A stretch of DNA of 42,960 nt from Hyphomicrobiales bacterium (GTDB lineage Bacteria; Pseudomonadota; Alphaproteobacteria; Rhizobiales; Aestuariivirgaceae), in assembly GCA_025359265.1 (NCBI GenBank), contig JANYHB010000044.1, forward strand, positions 1-42,960, written 5' to 3'. Within the stretch, counting starts at the first letter, position 1; each line of letters begins with the position of its first letter. The notes below the pieces were generated by a model. That model saw only the letters and a list, made by a program, of their open reading frames with translations. It was not told the origin of the DNA and did not search any database. A program made the position numbers and the translations under genes. Shown piece by piece: positions 10,184 to 20,230 of the stretch.

Positions 10184-11491
10184 TTATTTTCTGGTGAGCC
10201 TCAACTTGCCCCAATAGTCCAGCCGCTTTTGAATATCGCGCTCAAAGCCGCGCTCCACGGGCTCATAAAACTTTCGCCGACCCATTTCGGTTGGGAAATA
10301 GTCCTGTCCTGAAAATGCCTCCGGCTGGTCGTGATCATAAAGATAGCCCGTGCCATATTCCTGTTGCTTCATCAGTTTGGTGGGCGCGTTGAGAATATGC
10401 TTGGGCGGCATCAAAGAACCTGTCTCACGCGCTGCTGCCGTGGCCGCCCCAAAAGCCAGTGTGATGGCGTTCGACTTGGGTGCCGAGGCCACATAGACCA
10501 CAGCCTGCGCCAAGGCCAACTCACCCTCGGGCGAACCTAAAAAATCGTAGGCGTCTTTCGCGGCCAGCGCCTGTTGCACAGCGTGCGGATCAGCCAACCC
10601 AACATCTTCAATTGCCATCCGGACGATGCGCCTGGCCAGAAACAACGGGTCTTCCCCCGCTGCCAACATGCGCGCCAACCAATAAAGGGCCGCATCGGGA
10701 TCAGAGCCACGCACCGATTTGTGCAAAGCTGAAATCAAATTATAATGTCCATCCGCCGCCTTGTCATAAAGTGGCAAGCGTTTTGAAGTGATCTTGCCAA
10801 GGTCTTCGGCATTGATTAGGGCTGCACCCTCAGGCACGCCCGCAAAAATCTCTTCCACCATATTCAAAAAATAACGTCCATCCCCATCAGCTAAACCCAC
10901 AAGAGCCGCGCGGGCGTCATCATTCAGCGGAACTGATCTTTTCTCAAACAGGGCTGCACGGCCAAGCAGGCCTGTCAGCGCGGCCTCATCCAGCCGATGC
11001 AGCACCAGCACCTGGCTGCGAGACAGCAGAGCGCCGTTCAGCTCAAAGCTGGGATTCTCAGTCGTGGCCCCCACCAACGTGATCGTACCGTCTTCTACAA
11101 AAGGCAAAAACCCATCCTGCTGCGCCTTGTTGAAGCGGTGAATCTCATCAACAAAAAGCAGTGTGCCCCGCCCTTGCATCCGCCGCATCCGCGCTTGCTC
11201 AAAGGCCTTCTTCAAATCCGCGACGCCGGAAAAAACCGCCGACATTTGTTCAAAGGCCAGCCCAGTCTCACCAGCCAGCAAGCGGGCAATCGTCGTCTTG
11301 CCTGTGCCAGGCGGGCCCCACAAAATTATCGATGGCATTCGCCCGGATGCCAACATGCTGGTCAAGCTGCCTTGCGGCCCTACCAAATGGTCTTGCCCCA
11401 CAACATCGGCCAACCGTGTCGGACGAAGGCGATCAGCCAAAGGCCGCGGGCCTTCTTTATCCAGCCCCGCCGCCTCAAACAGGTTTGTCAT
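10184..11491 (-). CDS. rarA: Replication-associated recombination protein RarA (MgsA)
   Basis: RarA is an AAA+ ATPase of the clamp-loader clade that acts at stalled replication forks. The 435-residue protein has Walker A GPPGTGKTTIA (about 59-69), Walker B LLFVDEIHRFNKAQQD, a sensor region GATTENPSFELN, and the C-terminal tetramerisation region with SALHKSVRGSDPDAALYWLARML. Length matches the family. Its ATG shares one base with the stop codon of the upstream degP-type gene (TGATG), so the two genes are translationally coupled, and a strong terminator follows. Confidence 0.96.
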   Translation of the reverse strand: MTNLFEAAGLDKEGPRPLADRLRPTRLADVVGQDHLVGPQGSLTSMLASGRMPSIILWGPPGTGKTTIARLLAGETGLAFEQMSAVFSGVADLKKAFEQARMRRMQGRGTLLFVDEIHRFNKAQQDGFLPFVEDGTITLVGATTENPSFELNGALLSRSQVLVLHRLDEAALTGLLGRAALFEKRSVPLNDDARAALVGLADGDGRYFLNMVEEIFAGVPEGAALINAEDLGKITSKRLPLYDKAADGHYNLISALHKSVRGSDPDAALYWLARMLAAGEDPLFLARRIVRMAIEDVGLADPHAVQQALAAKDAYDFLGSPEGELALAQAVVYVASAPKSNAITLAFGAATAAARETGSLMPPKHILNAPTKLMKQQEYGTGYLYDHDQPEAFSGQDYFPTEMGRRKFYEPVERGFERDIQKRLDYWGKLRLTRK

Positions 11492-12885
11492 CAGCCCAGC
11501 CGGAAATAGAGTTTTTGATTGCCGCGCTGCAATGACACTGTCCAGCCTCGCGAGGGTTGCTGCAACACCCTCTTCAAAGTTTCTACAGTGTCGATAGGCA
11601 CGCCATTCACCTGTTGCAAAATATCGCCCCTGCCAAAAAACTGTTGCCCTGGCCCAACTTTAATAGCGGTGATCGCCACCCCGGTGGCTGAGCTGAGAAG
11701 GCCCAACTCATCTGCCACCGCTGGCGAAAGATTGGCCACCACCACGCCGCCGAATGGGTTGCGGCCTTCTATCGTTAGATCATGGCGTTCAACCGTCTCA
11801 GGCGCTGCCACCAACGAAATTGAAACTTGTTTGGTTTGCGTATCACGCCGGTATTCAATCAGCTTTGCATCTCCCACATGGGAAACACCCAGCAAGTAAT
11901 TCAGCTCTTGCGCATTTTCGAGAGATTTACCATCCATCGCCATGATCACATCGCCACTTTTCAGCCCTGCCTTGGCCAAGGGGCTCAATGGATTAAGCGA
12001 TACAATCAAAACCCCTTCAGGCCGCGAGAGGCCCAACGCATCCGCAATATCCTGCGATACATTCTGGAACTCGCCACCCATCCACGGACGAATAATTTTT
12101 TTGCCCGTCTCAGCTGATTGCACCACAGTGGCCACCAAGTTTGAGGGGATCGAAAAGCCCAACCCCACTGATCCGCCACTGCGCGAAAAAATCATCGAGT
12201 TAATCCCAATCAACTCCCCGCGCATGTTCACCAAAGCGCCACCAGAGTTGCCAGGATTGATGGCCGCATCAGTTTGAATGAATGATTGATAATCACTGCC
12301 GCCCACATTGGTGCGCGACAAAGCCGAGATTATACCGCTCGTCACCGTTTGCCCCACACCAAAAGGGTTGCCGATGGCCAGCACCAAATCGCCCACTTCC
12401 AAATTATCAGAATTCGCCAATGTCAAACTTGGCAGGTTTTCCTCGGCCACATCAATACGCAAAACCGCCAAATCCGTTTTTTCATCGGCCACCATAACTT
12501 TCGCGGCAAATTCGCGCTTATCCGCCAAAACCACGCGAATGTCGGTGGCCCCGTGGATCACATGATTATTGGTGACAATAATGCCTTTGCCATCAACAAT
12601 AACCCCTGATCCCAGAGAATTCGCCACCCGCTCTTTCGGAGGCCCCAGTTGCAGCTGCGGAAACAGTTGTTTGAAGAACGGGTCATCAAACGGGCTTTGC
12701 TGCGGCTGTTGCTGGCGCTCAACTGTTTTGGCATAAACATTCACCACGGCAGGAGCAGTGCGCTTAACCAACGGCGCAAAGCTCATCATCACATCAGATT
12801 TGTTGCGCGGCACATTATTGGAATCGCCCCACACAGGCCCCACCGCCAAAACCAACCCAATGACAAAACCTGCAACCAGACGCAT
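11491..12885 (-). CDS. Do/DegP-type periplasmic serine endoprotease
   Basis: A 464-residue HtrA-family protease of envelope quality control. A signal peptide spans residues 1-20 (MRLVAGFVIGLVLAVGPVWG). The trypsin-like domain has the complete triad histidine 108 (TNNHVIHG), aspartate 138 (KTDLAVL) and serine 214 (NPGNSGGALV). Two PDZ domains follow, one around 255-345 and one at about 365-464. A glutamine-rich loop (QQQPQQ) lies at 58-63, where DegP and DegQ have their LA loop. The ATG at 12885 follows GGAAA and precedes a good signal peptide, so it is preferred over the longer frame opening at 13020. It could be called degP or degQ; the short LA loop does not settle which. Confidence 0.93.
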   Translation of the reverse strand: MRLVAGFVIGLVLAVGPVWGDSNNVPRNKSDVMMSFAPLVKRTAPAVVNVYAKTVERQQQPQQSPFDDPFFKQLFPQLQLGPPKERVANSLGSGVIVDGKGIIVTNNHVIHGATDIRVVLADKREFAAKVMVADEKTDLAVLRIDVAEENLPSLTLANSDNLEVGDLVLAIGNPFGVGQTVTSGIISALSRTNVGGSDYQSFIQTDAAINPGNSGGALVNMRGELIGINSMIFSRSGGSVGLGFSIPSNLVATVVQSAETGKKIIRPWMGGEFQNVSQDIADALGLSRPEGVLIVSLNPLSPLAKAGLKSGDVIMAMDGKSLENAQELNYLLGVSHVGDAKLIEYRRDTQTKQVSISLVAAPETVERHDLTIEGRNPFGGVVVANLSPAVADELGLLSSATGVAITAIKVGPGQQFFGRGDILQQVNGVPIDTVETLKRVLQQPSRGWTVSLQRGNQKLYFRLG

Positions 12886-12922
12886 CACACAATTTCCTTT
12901 CGAATAGTCTTGAACCTTTGGC

Positions 12923-12951
12923 ATTATGTAGGGAGAATGCCGCTTCGGCAA
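12923..12951 (-). promoter_or_regulatory. Candidate sigma-70-type promoter of the degP-rarA unit
   Basis: On the minus strand TTGCCG (12951-12946) and CATAAT (12928-12923) are separated by 17 bases, about 40 bases upstream of the start codon. The -35 element also forms part of a short GCCGAAGCGGC inverted repeat. Assigned by eye from consensus and spacing. Confidence 0.45.
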
Positions 12952-12971
12952 CACATCCAAAGAGAACAGAT

Positions 12972-14141
12972 ATGAATGCACCCACGCATGTTTTACCCGC
13001 CAACGCGGCGATACTTTCAAAATCCTTGGATGGTGAAACCGCCATATTTTGTTTTTCGGCTTCAGCGCTCATGTCGCGGGCTAAATTATTTATGAAGGAT
13101 TTCAAAGGTGAAACATCTTTTGCCGTGAAGGCCAATCCTTCGCGTGAGGTAGTGGCTACTTTGGCCAAAGCTGGTTTGACCTCGTGGGACGTGGCTTCGG
13201 TGCCAGAGATGGAACTGGTCTATTCGATTCAACCCGACGCGAATTTCCACTATCATAACCCCGTCAAGTCGCGCCGTGAGATTGAACGCGCCTATAAGCA
13301 ATTCAGTTGCCGACGCTTTTGCGTGGATTGCAAAGAGGAATTAGCCAAGATTTCCGATATCGTCGGAACCGACCGTAACATTGAAATCGCTGTGCGCCTT
13401 GTGCTGCCCAGAGATCGCGGTGCATCAGCCCATGACTTCTCAACTAAATTTGGAGCACCAGAGCATATCGCCATAGAATTATTGAAGAAAGTGAAAGCCT
13501 TGGGTTTCATTCCGGTGCTCACTTTCCATCCCGGCAGCCAATCCAAAGACCCGCAAACTTATGCGCGCCATATCGAAGCCGCCGCCCGCATCGCCAGACA
13601 GGCCGATGTCACCATTCCCAAACTCAATGTGGGTGGTGGATTTCCAGCCGATTATGAATACTCAAAGGCACCAGAGCCGGATGTTTACTTCCGCGCCATC
13701 GAAGTGGCCCGTGATCAACATTTCGCTGGTTTGCCGTTGCCGCAACTTGAGTGTGAACCTGGTCGCGGCCTGGTGGCGGGCTGCATGTCGTTGCTGACTT
13801 GCGTGAAACTGGTCTGTACCGATGGCGATGACATTTTTATCAATGACGGTGTCTATGGCGGCCTGATGGAATACTGGCAAGTGCCGGAATTAAAGCCACC
13901 TGTTCGTGCCATCCGCAATGGCAAAATCCTCGCAGGCCCAGTGAAAAACTGGAAAGTCTTCGGCCCCACTTGCGATCCAATGGATGTGTTGCCCCACCGT
14001 CTTGATCTTCCCACCAATCTGCAAGATGGCGACTTTGTGGAATTCGGCATGCTGGGCGCCTATGGCATCTCCACCCTAACCCACTTCAATGGCTATGGCG
14101 AAAACCAGGTGATGGCAGTGGGTGAAGTGCTGGGAAGCTAG
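12972..14141 (+). CDS. PLP-dependent ornithine/lysine/diaminopimelate-type decarboxylase
   Basis: A 389-residue member of the alanine-racemase-fold group IV decarboxylases. SFAVKANP carries the PLP lysine (53), FHPGSQ and GGGFP contact the phosphate, EPGRGLV binds the cofactor, and FGPTCDPMD supplies the active-site cysteine 334 and aspartate 335 across the dimer interface. The size and motif set fit the short ornithine or lysine/ornithine decarboxylases of alphaproteobacteria, which make putrescine or cadaverine as the first step of polyamine synthesis; the exact substrate preference cannot be read from the sequence. The ATG at 12972 lies in the expected place although no strong ribosome site is seen. 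It is divergent from degP and convergent with recQ. Confidence 0.9.
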   Translation: MNAPTHVLPANAAILSKSLDGETAIFCFSASALMSRAKLFMKDFKGETSFAVKANPSREVVATLAKAGLTSWDVASVPEMELVYSIQPDANFHYHNPVKSRREIERAYKQFSCRRFCVDCKEELAKISDIVGTDRNIEIAVRLVLPRDRGASAHDFSTKFGAPEHIAIELLKKVKALGFIPVLTFHPGSQSKDPQTYARHIEAAARIARQADVTIPKLNVGGGFPADYEYSKAPEPDVYFRAIEVARDQHFAGLPLPQLECEPGRGLVAGCMSLLTCVKLVCTDGDDIFINDGVYGGLMEYWQVPELKPPVRAIRNGKILAGPVKNWKVFGPTCDPMDVLPHRLDLPTNLQDGDFVEFGMLGAYGISTLTHFNGYGENQVMAVGEVLGS

Positions 14142-14280
14142 GCACCCTGATTTTCAACGGCGATCAAGGTTTCTCTGATCGTTATCCACTCGGGGCCACT
14201 TTGATAACGCGTTACAATGGCCTCAGCCAAATTGGTGAGAGCCAATAAACGGCACGGTGGACGCAACAATAAACCACTGG

Positions 14281-16080
14281 CTAAGCTGTTTGCTGAACGT
14301 AGTTCGCAATTTCTGCCAGGAACACCGCACCAAACTGCTCCAGTTTCGCATCACCAACACCATGCACTTCAGCAAAGTCCCATTTGGTCAGCGGCACTTT
14401 CTCGGCCATGTCAATTAAGCTGCGATCTGAGAAAATAACATAGGCTGGCACGCGCTTCTTGGTTGCCAGTTGCAAACGCAAGGCTTTCAAAACTTGCAAC
14501 AGATTTTGCGAGCGCGGATCAATTTTCGCAACAGCTGCCGTCCTCTTGTCTTTGCGCGTCGCGCGGGTTGTTTCTGCGCGATATTTAAACTCGCCTTCGC
14601 CCTTCAGCAGTAATTGCCCCTGCCGCGTTAAGACAATGCCGCCAAAGCCATCATCATTTTTCTTAAGCAACCCCGCCGCCACCATCTGCCGCGTAATTGA
14701 CTGCCAATGTGTGCGGCTTTGGTTCTTGCCAATTCCGAAAACCGATAATTCGAAATGGCCGGAATTTTGCACCTTTTCGGTCACCTGCCCCAATAACACA
14801 TCGGCAAGATAGCCTGCACCAAATCGGCTGCCGGTTTGCGCCACAGCATCAATCACCTTGCATGCATCCGCCGTGCCAACCATCATCTCAGATGGATCAA
14901 GACAAATATCGCAATTGCCACACGGCGCGGAATCTTCGCCGAAATAACTCAACAACACCTGCCGTCGGCAAGACGGTGCATCGGCATAAGCCACCAGCGC
15001 GTTGAGCCGCTGTAACTCCCGTCTGCGGCGTTCTTCGCCACCAGCTTCGTCATCGATAAAGCGCCGACGCATCATGATATCCTGCTGGCCATAAAACATC
15101 TGTGCGTGGGCCGGCTCACCGTCCCGTCCGGCCCGGCCAATTTCTTGATAATAGGCATCCAGTGATGAGGGCAAATCAGCATGAATAACAAAGCGCACAT
15201 CCGGCTTGTCTATGCCCATGCCAAAAGCGATGGTGGCACAGACAACCACCGCAGACTCAGTCATGAAAAGATTCTGGTTATCCGCGCGCACTTCAGGCAA
15301 CAGCCCCGCATGATAGGCAATGGCGCGAAAACCTTTGGCCTTTAAATACGCAGCCCATTCCTCAGTGCTCTTGCGCGACAGGGAATAAACGATGCCGCTT
15401 GCATTTTTATGATCGGCAAGAAACTCCAAAATCTGCGCCTTGGTATCGTTCTTTGGCGAGGCACCAAGCTGAATGTTGGGTCGATCAAACCCTGCCACAT
15501 ATTCATCGGCCTTGCCGCTGAACATCTTGTTCACAATGTCTTGGCGCGTTGATTGATCAGCCGTTGCGGTAAACGCGCCAATCGGCACACCCGGAAATTG
15601 CCGCGCAATGTTCTGCAACGCATCATACTCTGGCCGGAACGAAGCACCCCATTGGGAAATACAGTGCGCTTCATCAACCGCAATCAAGCGCACATCCAAT
15701 CTCTTCAAAGCCGAAATCATCTGTGCAGTCATCAAACGCTCTGGCGCCAAATAGAGAATTTTCACCTCTCCCGCTGCCACGCGCCGCCAGATTTCAACAT
15801 TGTCTTCGCGCGAAGCCGATGAGTTAATGGTTTCTGCCTCAACCCCAGCCAGTTTCAGCGCCTGAACTTGATCCTGCATCAATGCCACAAGGGGTGAAAC
15901 CACGACAGCCAGTCCACCCATCGCCAAGGCCGGCACCTGATAGCACAACGACTTACCCGAACCCGTGGGCATCACCGCCAAAACATTGCGCCCGGCCATC
16001 AAGCTATCCACCACCGCTTTCTGGCCCGGGCGAAACGCCTCAAAACCAAAGATCTGGCGTAACACGCTTTGCGTACCCAT
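14281..16080 (-). CDS. recQ: ATP-dependent DNA helicase RecQ
   Basis: RecQ is a 3'-5' superfamily 2 helicase of recombination and fork repair. The 599-residue protein has motif I MPTGSGKS (37-44), motif II DEAHC (136-140), the aromatic loop QWGASFRPEY, motif VI QEIGRAGRDG, a zinc-binding module with the cysteines of CRRQ and PCGNCDIC, a winged-helix region and a C-terminal HRDC domain beginning near residue 505. The ATG at 16080 follows a GGGGTGAAG site; the frame runs open to 16194 but the added residues do not look like RecQ. It diverges from uvrA, so both may be influenced by the candidate SOS box in between. Confidence 0.96.
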   Translation of the reverse strand: MGTQSVLRQIFGFEAFRPGQKAVVDSLMAGRNVLAVMPTGSGKSLCYQVPALAMGGLAVVVSPLVALMQDQVQALKLAGVEAETINSSASREDNVEIWRRVAAGEVKILYLAPERLMTAQMISALKRLDVRLIAVDEAHCISQWGASFRPEYDALQNIARQFPGVPIGAFTATADQSTRQDIVNKMFSGKADEYVAGFDRPNIQLGASPKNDTKAQILEFLADHKNASGIVYSLSRKSTEEWAAYLKAKGFRAIAYHAGLLPEVRADNQNLFMTESAVVVCATIAFGMGIDKPDVRFVIHADLPSSLDAYYQEIGRAGRDGEPAHAQMFYGQQDIMMRRRFIDDEAGGEERRRRELQRLNALVAYADAPSCRRQVLLSYFGEDSAPCGNCDICLDPSEMMVGTADACKVIDAVAQTGSRFGAGYLADVLLGQVTEKVQNSGHFELSVFGIGKNQSRTHWQSITRQMVAAGLLKKNDDGFGGIVLTRQGQLLLKGEGEFKYRAETTRATRKDKRTAAVAKIDPRSQNLLQVLKALRLQLATKKRVPAYVIFSDRSLIDMAEKVPLTKWDFAEVHGVGDAKLEQFGAVFLAEIANYVQQTA

Positions 16081-16188
16081 ATGTGCTTCACCCCAACCGC
16101 GCGCATTGAAAGAATCACTGTGGACATCCCCAATCTGCTGACACCTGATCGACGCAACTGCTGCCATAATGCAACTGTTATTGAATAT

Positions 16189-16203
16189 GTTCACGTTTTA
16201 TTC
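16189..16203 (+). promoter_or_regulatory. Candidate LexA (SOS) box before uvrA
   Basis: GTTC-N7-ATTC lies 13 bases before the uvrA start codon. The alphaproteobacterial LexA box is GTTC-N7-GTTC, so seven of the eight specified positions match, and uvrA is a classical SOS gene. The regulatory role is inferred. Confidence 0.55.
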
Positions 16204-16216
16204 TAGTTGAGTCCCC

Positions 16217-19135
16217 ATGTCCTATAAACGAGTCATCACTGTCCAAGGTGCCCGCGAGCACAATCTGAAAAACATTTCGGTCGAGCTCCCGCGCGACAAG
16301 CTCATCGTTTTTACCGGCTTGTCTGGCTCGGGCAAGTCGTCCCTGGCTTTCGACACCATTTATGCTGAGGGCCAGCGCCGCTATGTGGAATCACTGTCGG
16401 CCTATGCCCGCCAGTTTTTGGAGATGATGCAGAAGCCGGACGTCGATCAAATCGACGGCCTCTCGCCAGCCATTTCCATTGAGCAAAAAACTACCAGCAA
16501 GAACCCGCGCTCCACAGTTGGCACGGTGACAGAGATCTATGACTATCTGCGCCTGCTCTTTGCGCGGGTTGGCATTCCTTATTCGCCAGCCACCGGCTTG
16601 CCGATTGAAGCGCAAAGTGTTGCGCAAATGGTTGACCGAACTTTGGCCCTTCCGGAAGGCACCAGGCTTTATCTGCTGGCCCCCGTGGTGCGCGGCCGCA
16701 AAGGTGAATATAAAAAGGAATTTGCTGAGTATCAGAAGAAGGGATTCCAGCGTGTCAAGGTTGACGGTCAGTTTTATGAGATCGACGCCGTGCCCGTTCT
16801 GGACAAAAAATTCAAGCACGACATCGATGTGGTGATTGATCGTCTGGTGGTGAAAGCCGATCTGGCCACCCGCCTGGCGGACTCTTTTGAAACCGCGTTA
16901 AAACTGGCCGACGGCTTGGCCATAGCTGAATTTGCCGACAAGCCTCTGCCCCCCTCGCAAACCAAGGAAGACAGCGCCAACAAATCCGCCAATGAAACGC
17001 ATGAGCGCGTGATGTTCTCGCAGCGTTTCGCCTGCCCCGTCTCAGGTTTCACCATTGATGAGATTGAGCCGCGGATTTTCTCCTTCAACAATCCCTTTGG
17101 GGCCTGCCCCGCCTGCGATGGCCTGGGCACGGAATTGAAATTTGAACCCGATATGGTGGTGCCCGATGGGTCGCTCTCGCTAAAAGATGGCGCCATAGCA
17201 CCATGGGCCAAGACGGGTGCCACTTCGCCCTATTACACACAAACGCTGCAAGCGCTTTCAAAGCACTTTAAATTTTCCATGACGACGGCGTGGAAAGACC
17301 TTCCCAAAAAGGTGCGCGATGTGATCATGAACGGCACGGGAGAAGAAGAAGTCACCTTTGCTTATGACGACGGCCTCAGAACCTATAAAAACAAAAAGGC
17401 CTTTGAAGGTGTTTTGGGCAATATCGAGCGGCGTTGGCGCGAAACGGATTCGGAATGGATGCGCGAGGAACTGTCGCAATATCAATCAGACTTTGAGTGC
17501 CACGTTTGCAAGGGCTTCCGCTTGAAGCCGCAAACTTTGGCAATCAAGATTGATCACCTGCACATCGGGCAAGTGTCGCAATTTTCCATCCGCCAAGCTG
17601 ACCAATGGTTCGGCATGCTGGCGGGCAAGCTCACTTCCAAACAAAACGAAATCGCCGTTCGCATATTGAAGGAAATCCGCGACCGTTTGAAGTTCCTCGT
17701 CGATGTGGGTCTGGATTACCTTTCTCTCAGCCGCGTGTCCGGAACTTTGTCGGGCGGCGAAAGCCAACGCATCAGGCTGGCTTCACAAATCGGCTCTGGC
17801 CTTACCGGAGTGCTTTACGTGCTGGATGAGCCGTCAATCGGCCTGCACCAACGCGATAATGCGCGGCTGCTCCAAACCCTCACCCACTTGCGTGATCTCG
17901 GCAACACCGTGATTGTGGTGGAACATGATGAGGATGCCATCAGGCTGGCGGATTATGTTCTCGACATTGGCCCGGGTGCGGGCGTCAACGGCGGCCACAT
18001 CGTGGCGCAAGGCACGCCTGGTGAAGTGATGCGCAACCCCGCCTCGCTCACCGGACAATATCTCACGGGCTTTCAGCAAGTGCCCATTCCGCACAAGCGC
18101 CGCAAGGTTGATCATACGCGCAGCATCACCGTCAAAGGGGCCCGCGCGCATAATCTGAAAAACCTCACAGCCGAAATTCCGCTCGGCGTTTTTACTTGTG
18201 TTACCGGCGTTTCCGGCGGCGGCAAATCCACCCTTGTTGTGGATACCGTCTACCGCGCACTCGCCCGCAAACTCATGGGCACACGCGAAGCCCCCCTGGC
18301 GCATGATTCAATCAGCGGCATTGAACACCTCGATAAAATCATCGAGATTGACCAAACCGCCATCGGCCGCACCCCGCGCTCCAACCCCGCCACCTATACA
18401 GGCGCGTTTACGTTTATCCGTGATTGGTATGCCGGCCTGCCCGAAGCCAAGGCCCGCGGCTATGGCCCGGGGCGCTTCTCTTTCAACGTCAAGGGCGGGC
18501 GCTGCGAAACGTGCCAGGGCGATGGTGTCATTAAAATCGAAATGCACTTCCTGCCTGATGTTTATGTCACCTGTGATGAATGCAAGGGCCGCCGCTATAA
18601 CCGCGAAACGCTGGAGGTGAAATTCAAAGATAAATCCATCGCCGACGTGCTGGATATGACAGTGGCCGAAGCCGCCGACATGTTCCGCGCCGTCCCATCC
18701 GTGCGCGATAAAATGACCACGCTGGAGCGTGTGGGCCTGGGCTACATCAAGGTCGGCCAACAGGCCACAACGCTAAGTGGCGGCGAAGCTCAGCGTGTGA
18801 AACTGGCCAAGGAGCTTTCGAAACGCGCCACCGGCCGCACGCTCTATCTGCTGGATGAACCCACCACCGGCCTGCACTTCCATGACGTGAAGAAGCTGTT
18901 GGAGGTGCTGCATGAGTTGGTGGACCAAGGCAACAGCATGGTGGTGATCGAACATAATCTCGAAGTCATCAAAACCGCCGACTGGATCATTGACTTGGGC
19001 CCAGAAGGCGGCGACGGCGGCGGCGAAATCATCGCAGCCGGAACGCCGGAAGATGTGGCGAAGGAAAAGCGGAGTTACACCGGGCAATATCTGAAGGACG
19101 TGCTGAAACGTGGACGCAAAGAAGCGGCGGAGTGA
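16217..19135 (+). CDS. uvrA: Excinuclease ABC subunit A
   Basis: UvrA is the damage-recognition ATPase of nucleotide excision repair, acting as a dimer that loads UvrB. The 972-residue protein has two ABC ATPase modules: Walker [10 protein letters not shown] (34-42) and VSGGGKST in the second half, each with an LSGGE signature, and Walker [10 protein letters not shown] and LDEPTTGLH. The second zinc module (CETC...CDEC, in the region RCETCQGDG to TCDECKGRR) is intact. The first reads CPVS...CPAC, so the second of its four usual cysteines is serine 276. Its stop overlaps the GTG start of the next gene by four bases. Confidence 0.98.
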   Translation: MSYKRVITVQGAREHNLKNISVELPRDKLIVFTGLSGSGKSSLAFDTIYAEGQRRYVESLSAYARQFLEMMQKPDVDQIDGLSPAISIEQKTTSKNPRSTVGTVTEIYDYLRLLFARVGIPYSPATGLPIEAQSVAQMVDRTLALPEGTRLYLLAPVVRGRKGEYKKEFAEYQKKGFQRVKVDGQFYEIDAVPVLDKKFKHDIDVVIDRLVVKADLATRLADSFETALKLADGLAIAEFADKPLPPSQTKEDSANKSANETHERVMFSQRFACPVSGFTIDEIEPRIFSFNNPFGACPACDGLGTELKFEPDMVVPDGSLSLKDGAIAPWAKTGATSPYYTQTLQALSKHFKFSMTTAWKDLPKKVRDVIMNGTGEEEVTFAYDDGLRTYKNKKAFEGVLGNIERRWRETDSEWMREELSQYQSDFECHVCKGFRLKPQTLAIKIDHLHIGQVSQFSIRQADQWFGMLAGKLTSKQNEIAVRILKEIRDRLKFLVDVGLDYLSLSRVSGTLSGGESQRIRLASQIGSGLTGVLYVLDEPSIGLHQRDNARLLQTLTHLRDLGNTVIVVEHDEDAIRLADYVLDIGPGAGVNGGHIVAQGTPGEVMRNPASLTGQYLTGFQQVPIPHKRRKVDHTRSITVKGARAHNLKNLTAEIPLGVFTCVTGVSGGGKSTLVVDTVYRALARKLMGTREAPLAHDSISGIEHLDKIIEIDQTAIGRTPRSNPATYTGAFTFIRDWYAGLPEAKARGYGPGRFSFNVKGGRCETCQGDGVIKIEMHFLPDVYVTCDECKGRRYNRETLEVKFKDKSIADVLDMTVAEAADMFRAVPSVRDKMTTLERVGLGYIKVGQQATTLSGGEAQRVKLAKELSKRATGRTLYLLDEPTTGLHFHDVKKLLEVLHELVDQGNSMVVIEHNLEVIKTADWIIDLGPEGGDGGGEIIAAGTPEDVAKEKRSYTGQYLKDVLKRGRKEAAE

Positions 19136-19851
19136 GCGACGACAATCACATCACTAATCTCATGAATGCTTCACATCCATTTTTTGTTGGCGAACATTTT
19201 TACCTTCTCGAAGATGGCACTCAAGCCAACTGGCTGCAGTTTTGGGAAGAAAGAGCACGCATTGGCCCAGTGATTACCGCCTTGCTTCAAATGCGTTCGG
19301 CTTATGAGGACTGCTTAATAGCCCGGCAACAGATCAGAATTCCAAAATCGAAGAGAAAGAATATTCTTCAGTCGTCCTTGCTCAGATTTTACTGGCATAG
19401 CTTTCAGCACCACGCATACATTTTTCACGAGAAAATTGGTCTCTTACTGAAAATAGTAGAAAAACTGCCCTATGACATCAATAGGGACTGCGGATCAGAA
19501 AAGCTGAAGGTTCTACGTAAGGACGCAACTAAAAAACTTGCGACGCTTAAGAGGGCGCGCGGCGAAATTGTACATGGCTGGACGAGAGAGCATCCCGCGA
19601 TGTATCAGCTCGGAATGGTCGAAATTCTCAGCGACGCCTCCAATTTGGGCATCGGCAACCGATACGATGTGGTGGGCCACGCTCAAGATGCGGCAACTGA
19701 TGTTCGGCTAGACATCAAGAAGTGGGAAGCCCAGCTCTGGGAAATAAGCAACGAATTGATCAGCACAACAGTTGAACTTCTACTGGCACAAGTTGAGCAA
19801 TTTAATTTTGCTTACGCTACCAAAGTGGCACCCGCGACAAAACAGAAGTGA
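19132..19851 (+). CDS. Hypothetical protein with HEPN-like R-x4-H motif
   Basis: A 239-residue protein of unrecognised family, rich in helix and charged residues, with no signal peptide or membrane segment. It starts at GTG 19132, sharing GTGA with the uvrA stop codon, so it is translated with uvrA unless a hidden promoter exists. The segment [11 protein letters not shown] (residues 140-150) contains R143-x4-H148, the form of the HEPN-domain motif; it follows a helix-rich stretch with [20 protein letters not shown] (84-103), reminiscent of small HEPN proteins. Many HEPN proteins are RNases of toxin or defence systems, others are not catalytic, and no partner nucleotidyltransferase is seen here. 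The base composition looks more AT-rich than that of uvrA, which hints at acquisition. Confidence 0.7.
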   Translation: MSDDNHITNLMNASHPFFVGEHFYLLEDGTQANWLQFWEERARIGPVITALLQMRSAYEDCLIARQQIRIPKSKRKNILQSSLLRFYWHSFQHHAYIFHEKIGLLLKIVEKLPYDINRDCGSEKLKVLRKDATKKLATLKRARGEIVHGWTREHPAMYQLGMVEILSDASNLGIGNRYDVVGHAQDAATDVRLDIKKWEAQLWEISNELISTTVELLLAQVEQFNFAYATKVAPATKQK

Positions 19852-19864
19852 CATTTCTCTCGGG

Positions 19865-20160
19865 TATTAGGGTGACAACGCATCCATCCTCACACTTCCC
19901 CCTCTGGAATTACGGTGACAGAATTACGGAATTCCGGTGGCAGTCCATCTATCTCCGTCACCCCTGCGAAGGCAGGGGCCCAGCTAGCCACGCCCTCCGA
20001 ACCTGCCAAAAGCTGGATCCCCGCCTTCGCGGGGATGACGGGATAGGGGATGTTGCGCCGCCACTGCATTCGATCCCAAATATGCCGCCGCCCGCACTCA
20101 ATTCCGCGCCACCCCTCACCCATTCACCAGTTTCGGGATTACGGTGACAGTGCATTCATC
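19865..20160. repeat. Cluster of short repeats between an acquired gene and a hypothetical gene
   Basis: Four related copies of a TTACGGTGACAGTGCATCCATC-like unit occur at about 19865-19889, 19907-19920 (short), 19929-19953 and 20135-20160. Between the third and fourth lies a large imperfect inverted repeat: arm 19954-19985 (core CCCCTGCGAAGGCAGGGG) and arm 20011-20042 (core CCCCGCCTTCGCGGGG), with each arm itself palindromic. This resembles the dispersed palindromic (REP/MITE-like) elements of proteobacteria. No transposase is present. The gap between genes, 19852-20230, is otherwise non-coding. Confidence 0.75.
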
Positions 20161-20230
20161 CCTCGCCCTTTCCCCTCTGTGGAAGCTGCTGCTCTGGCAT
20201 GACGGCAGTAGTTATGGCAAATAAACACGC

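Noticed and set aside
14142-14280. Hairpins between the decarboxylase gene and recQ (for example CGATCA/TGATCG)
   Set aside because: Stems are short and no T-tract follows on either strand, so I do not call a terminator.
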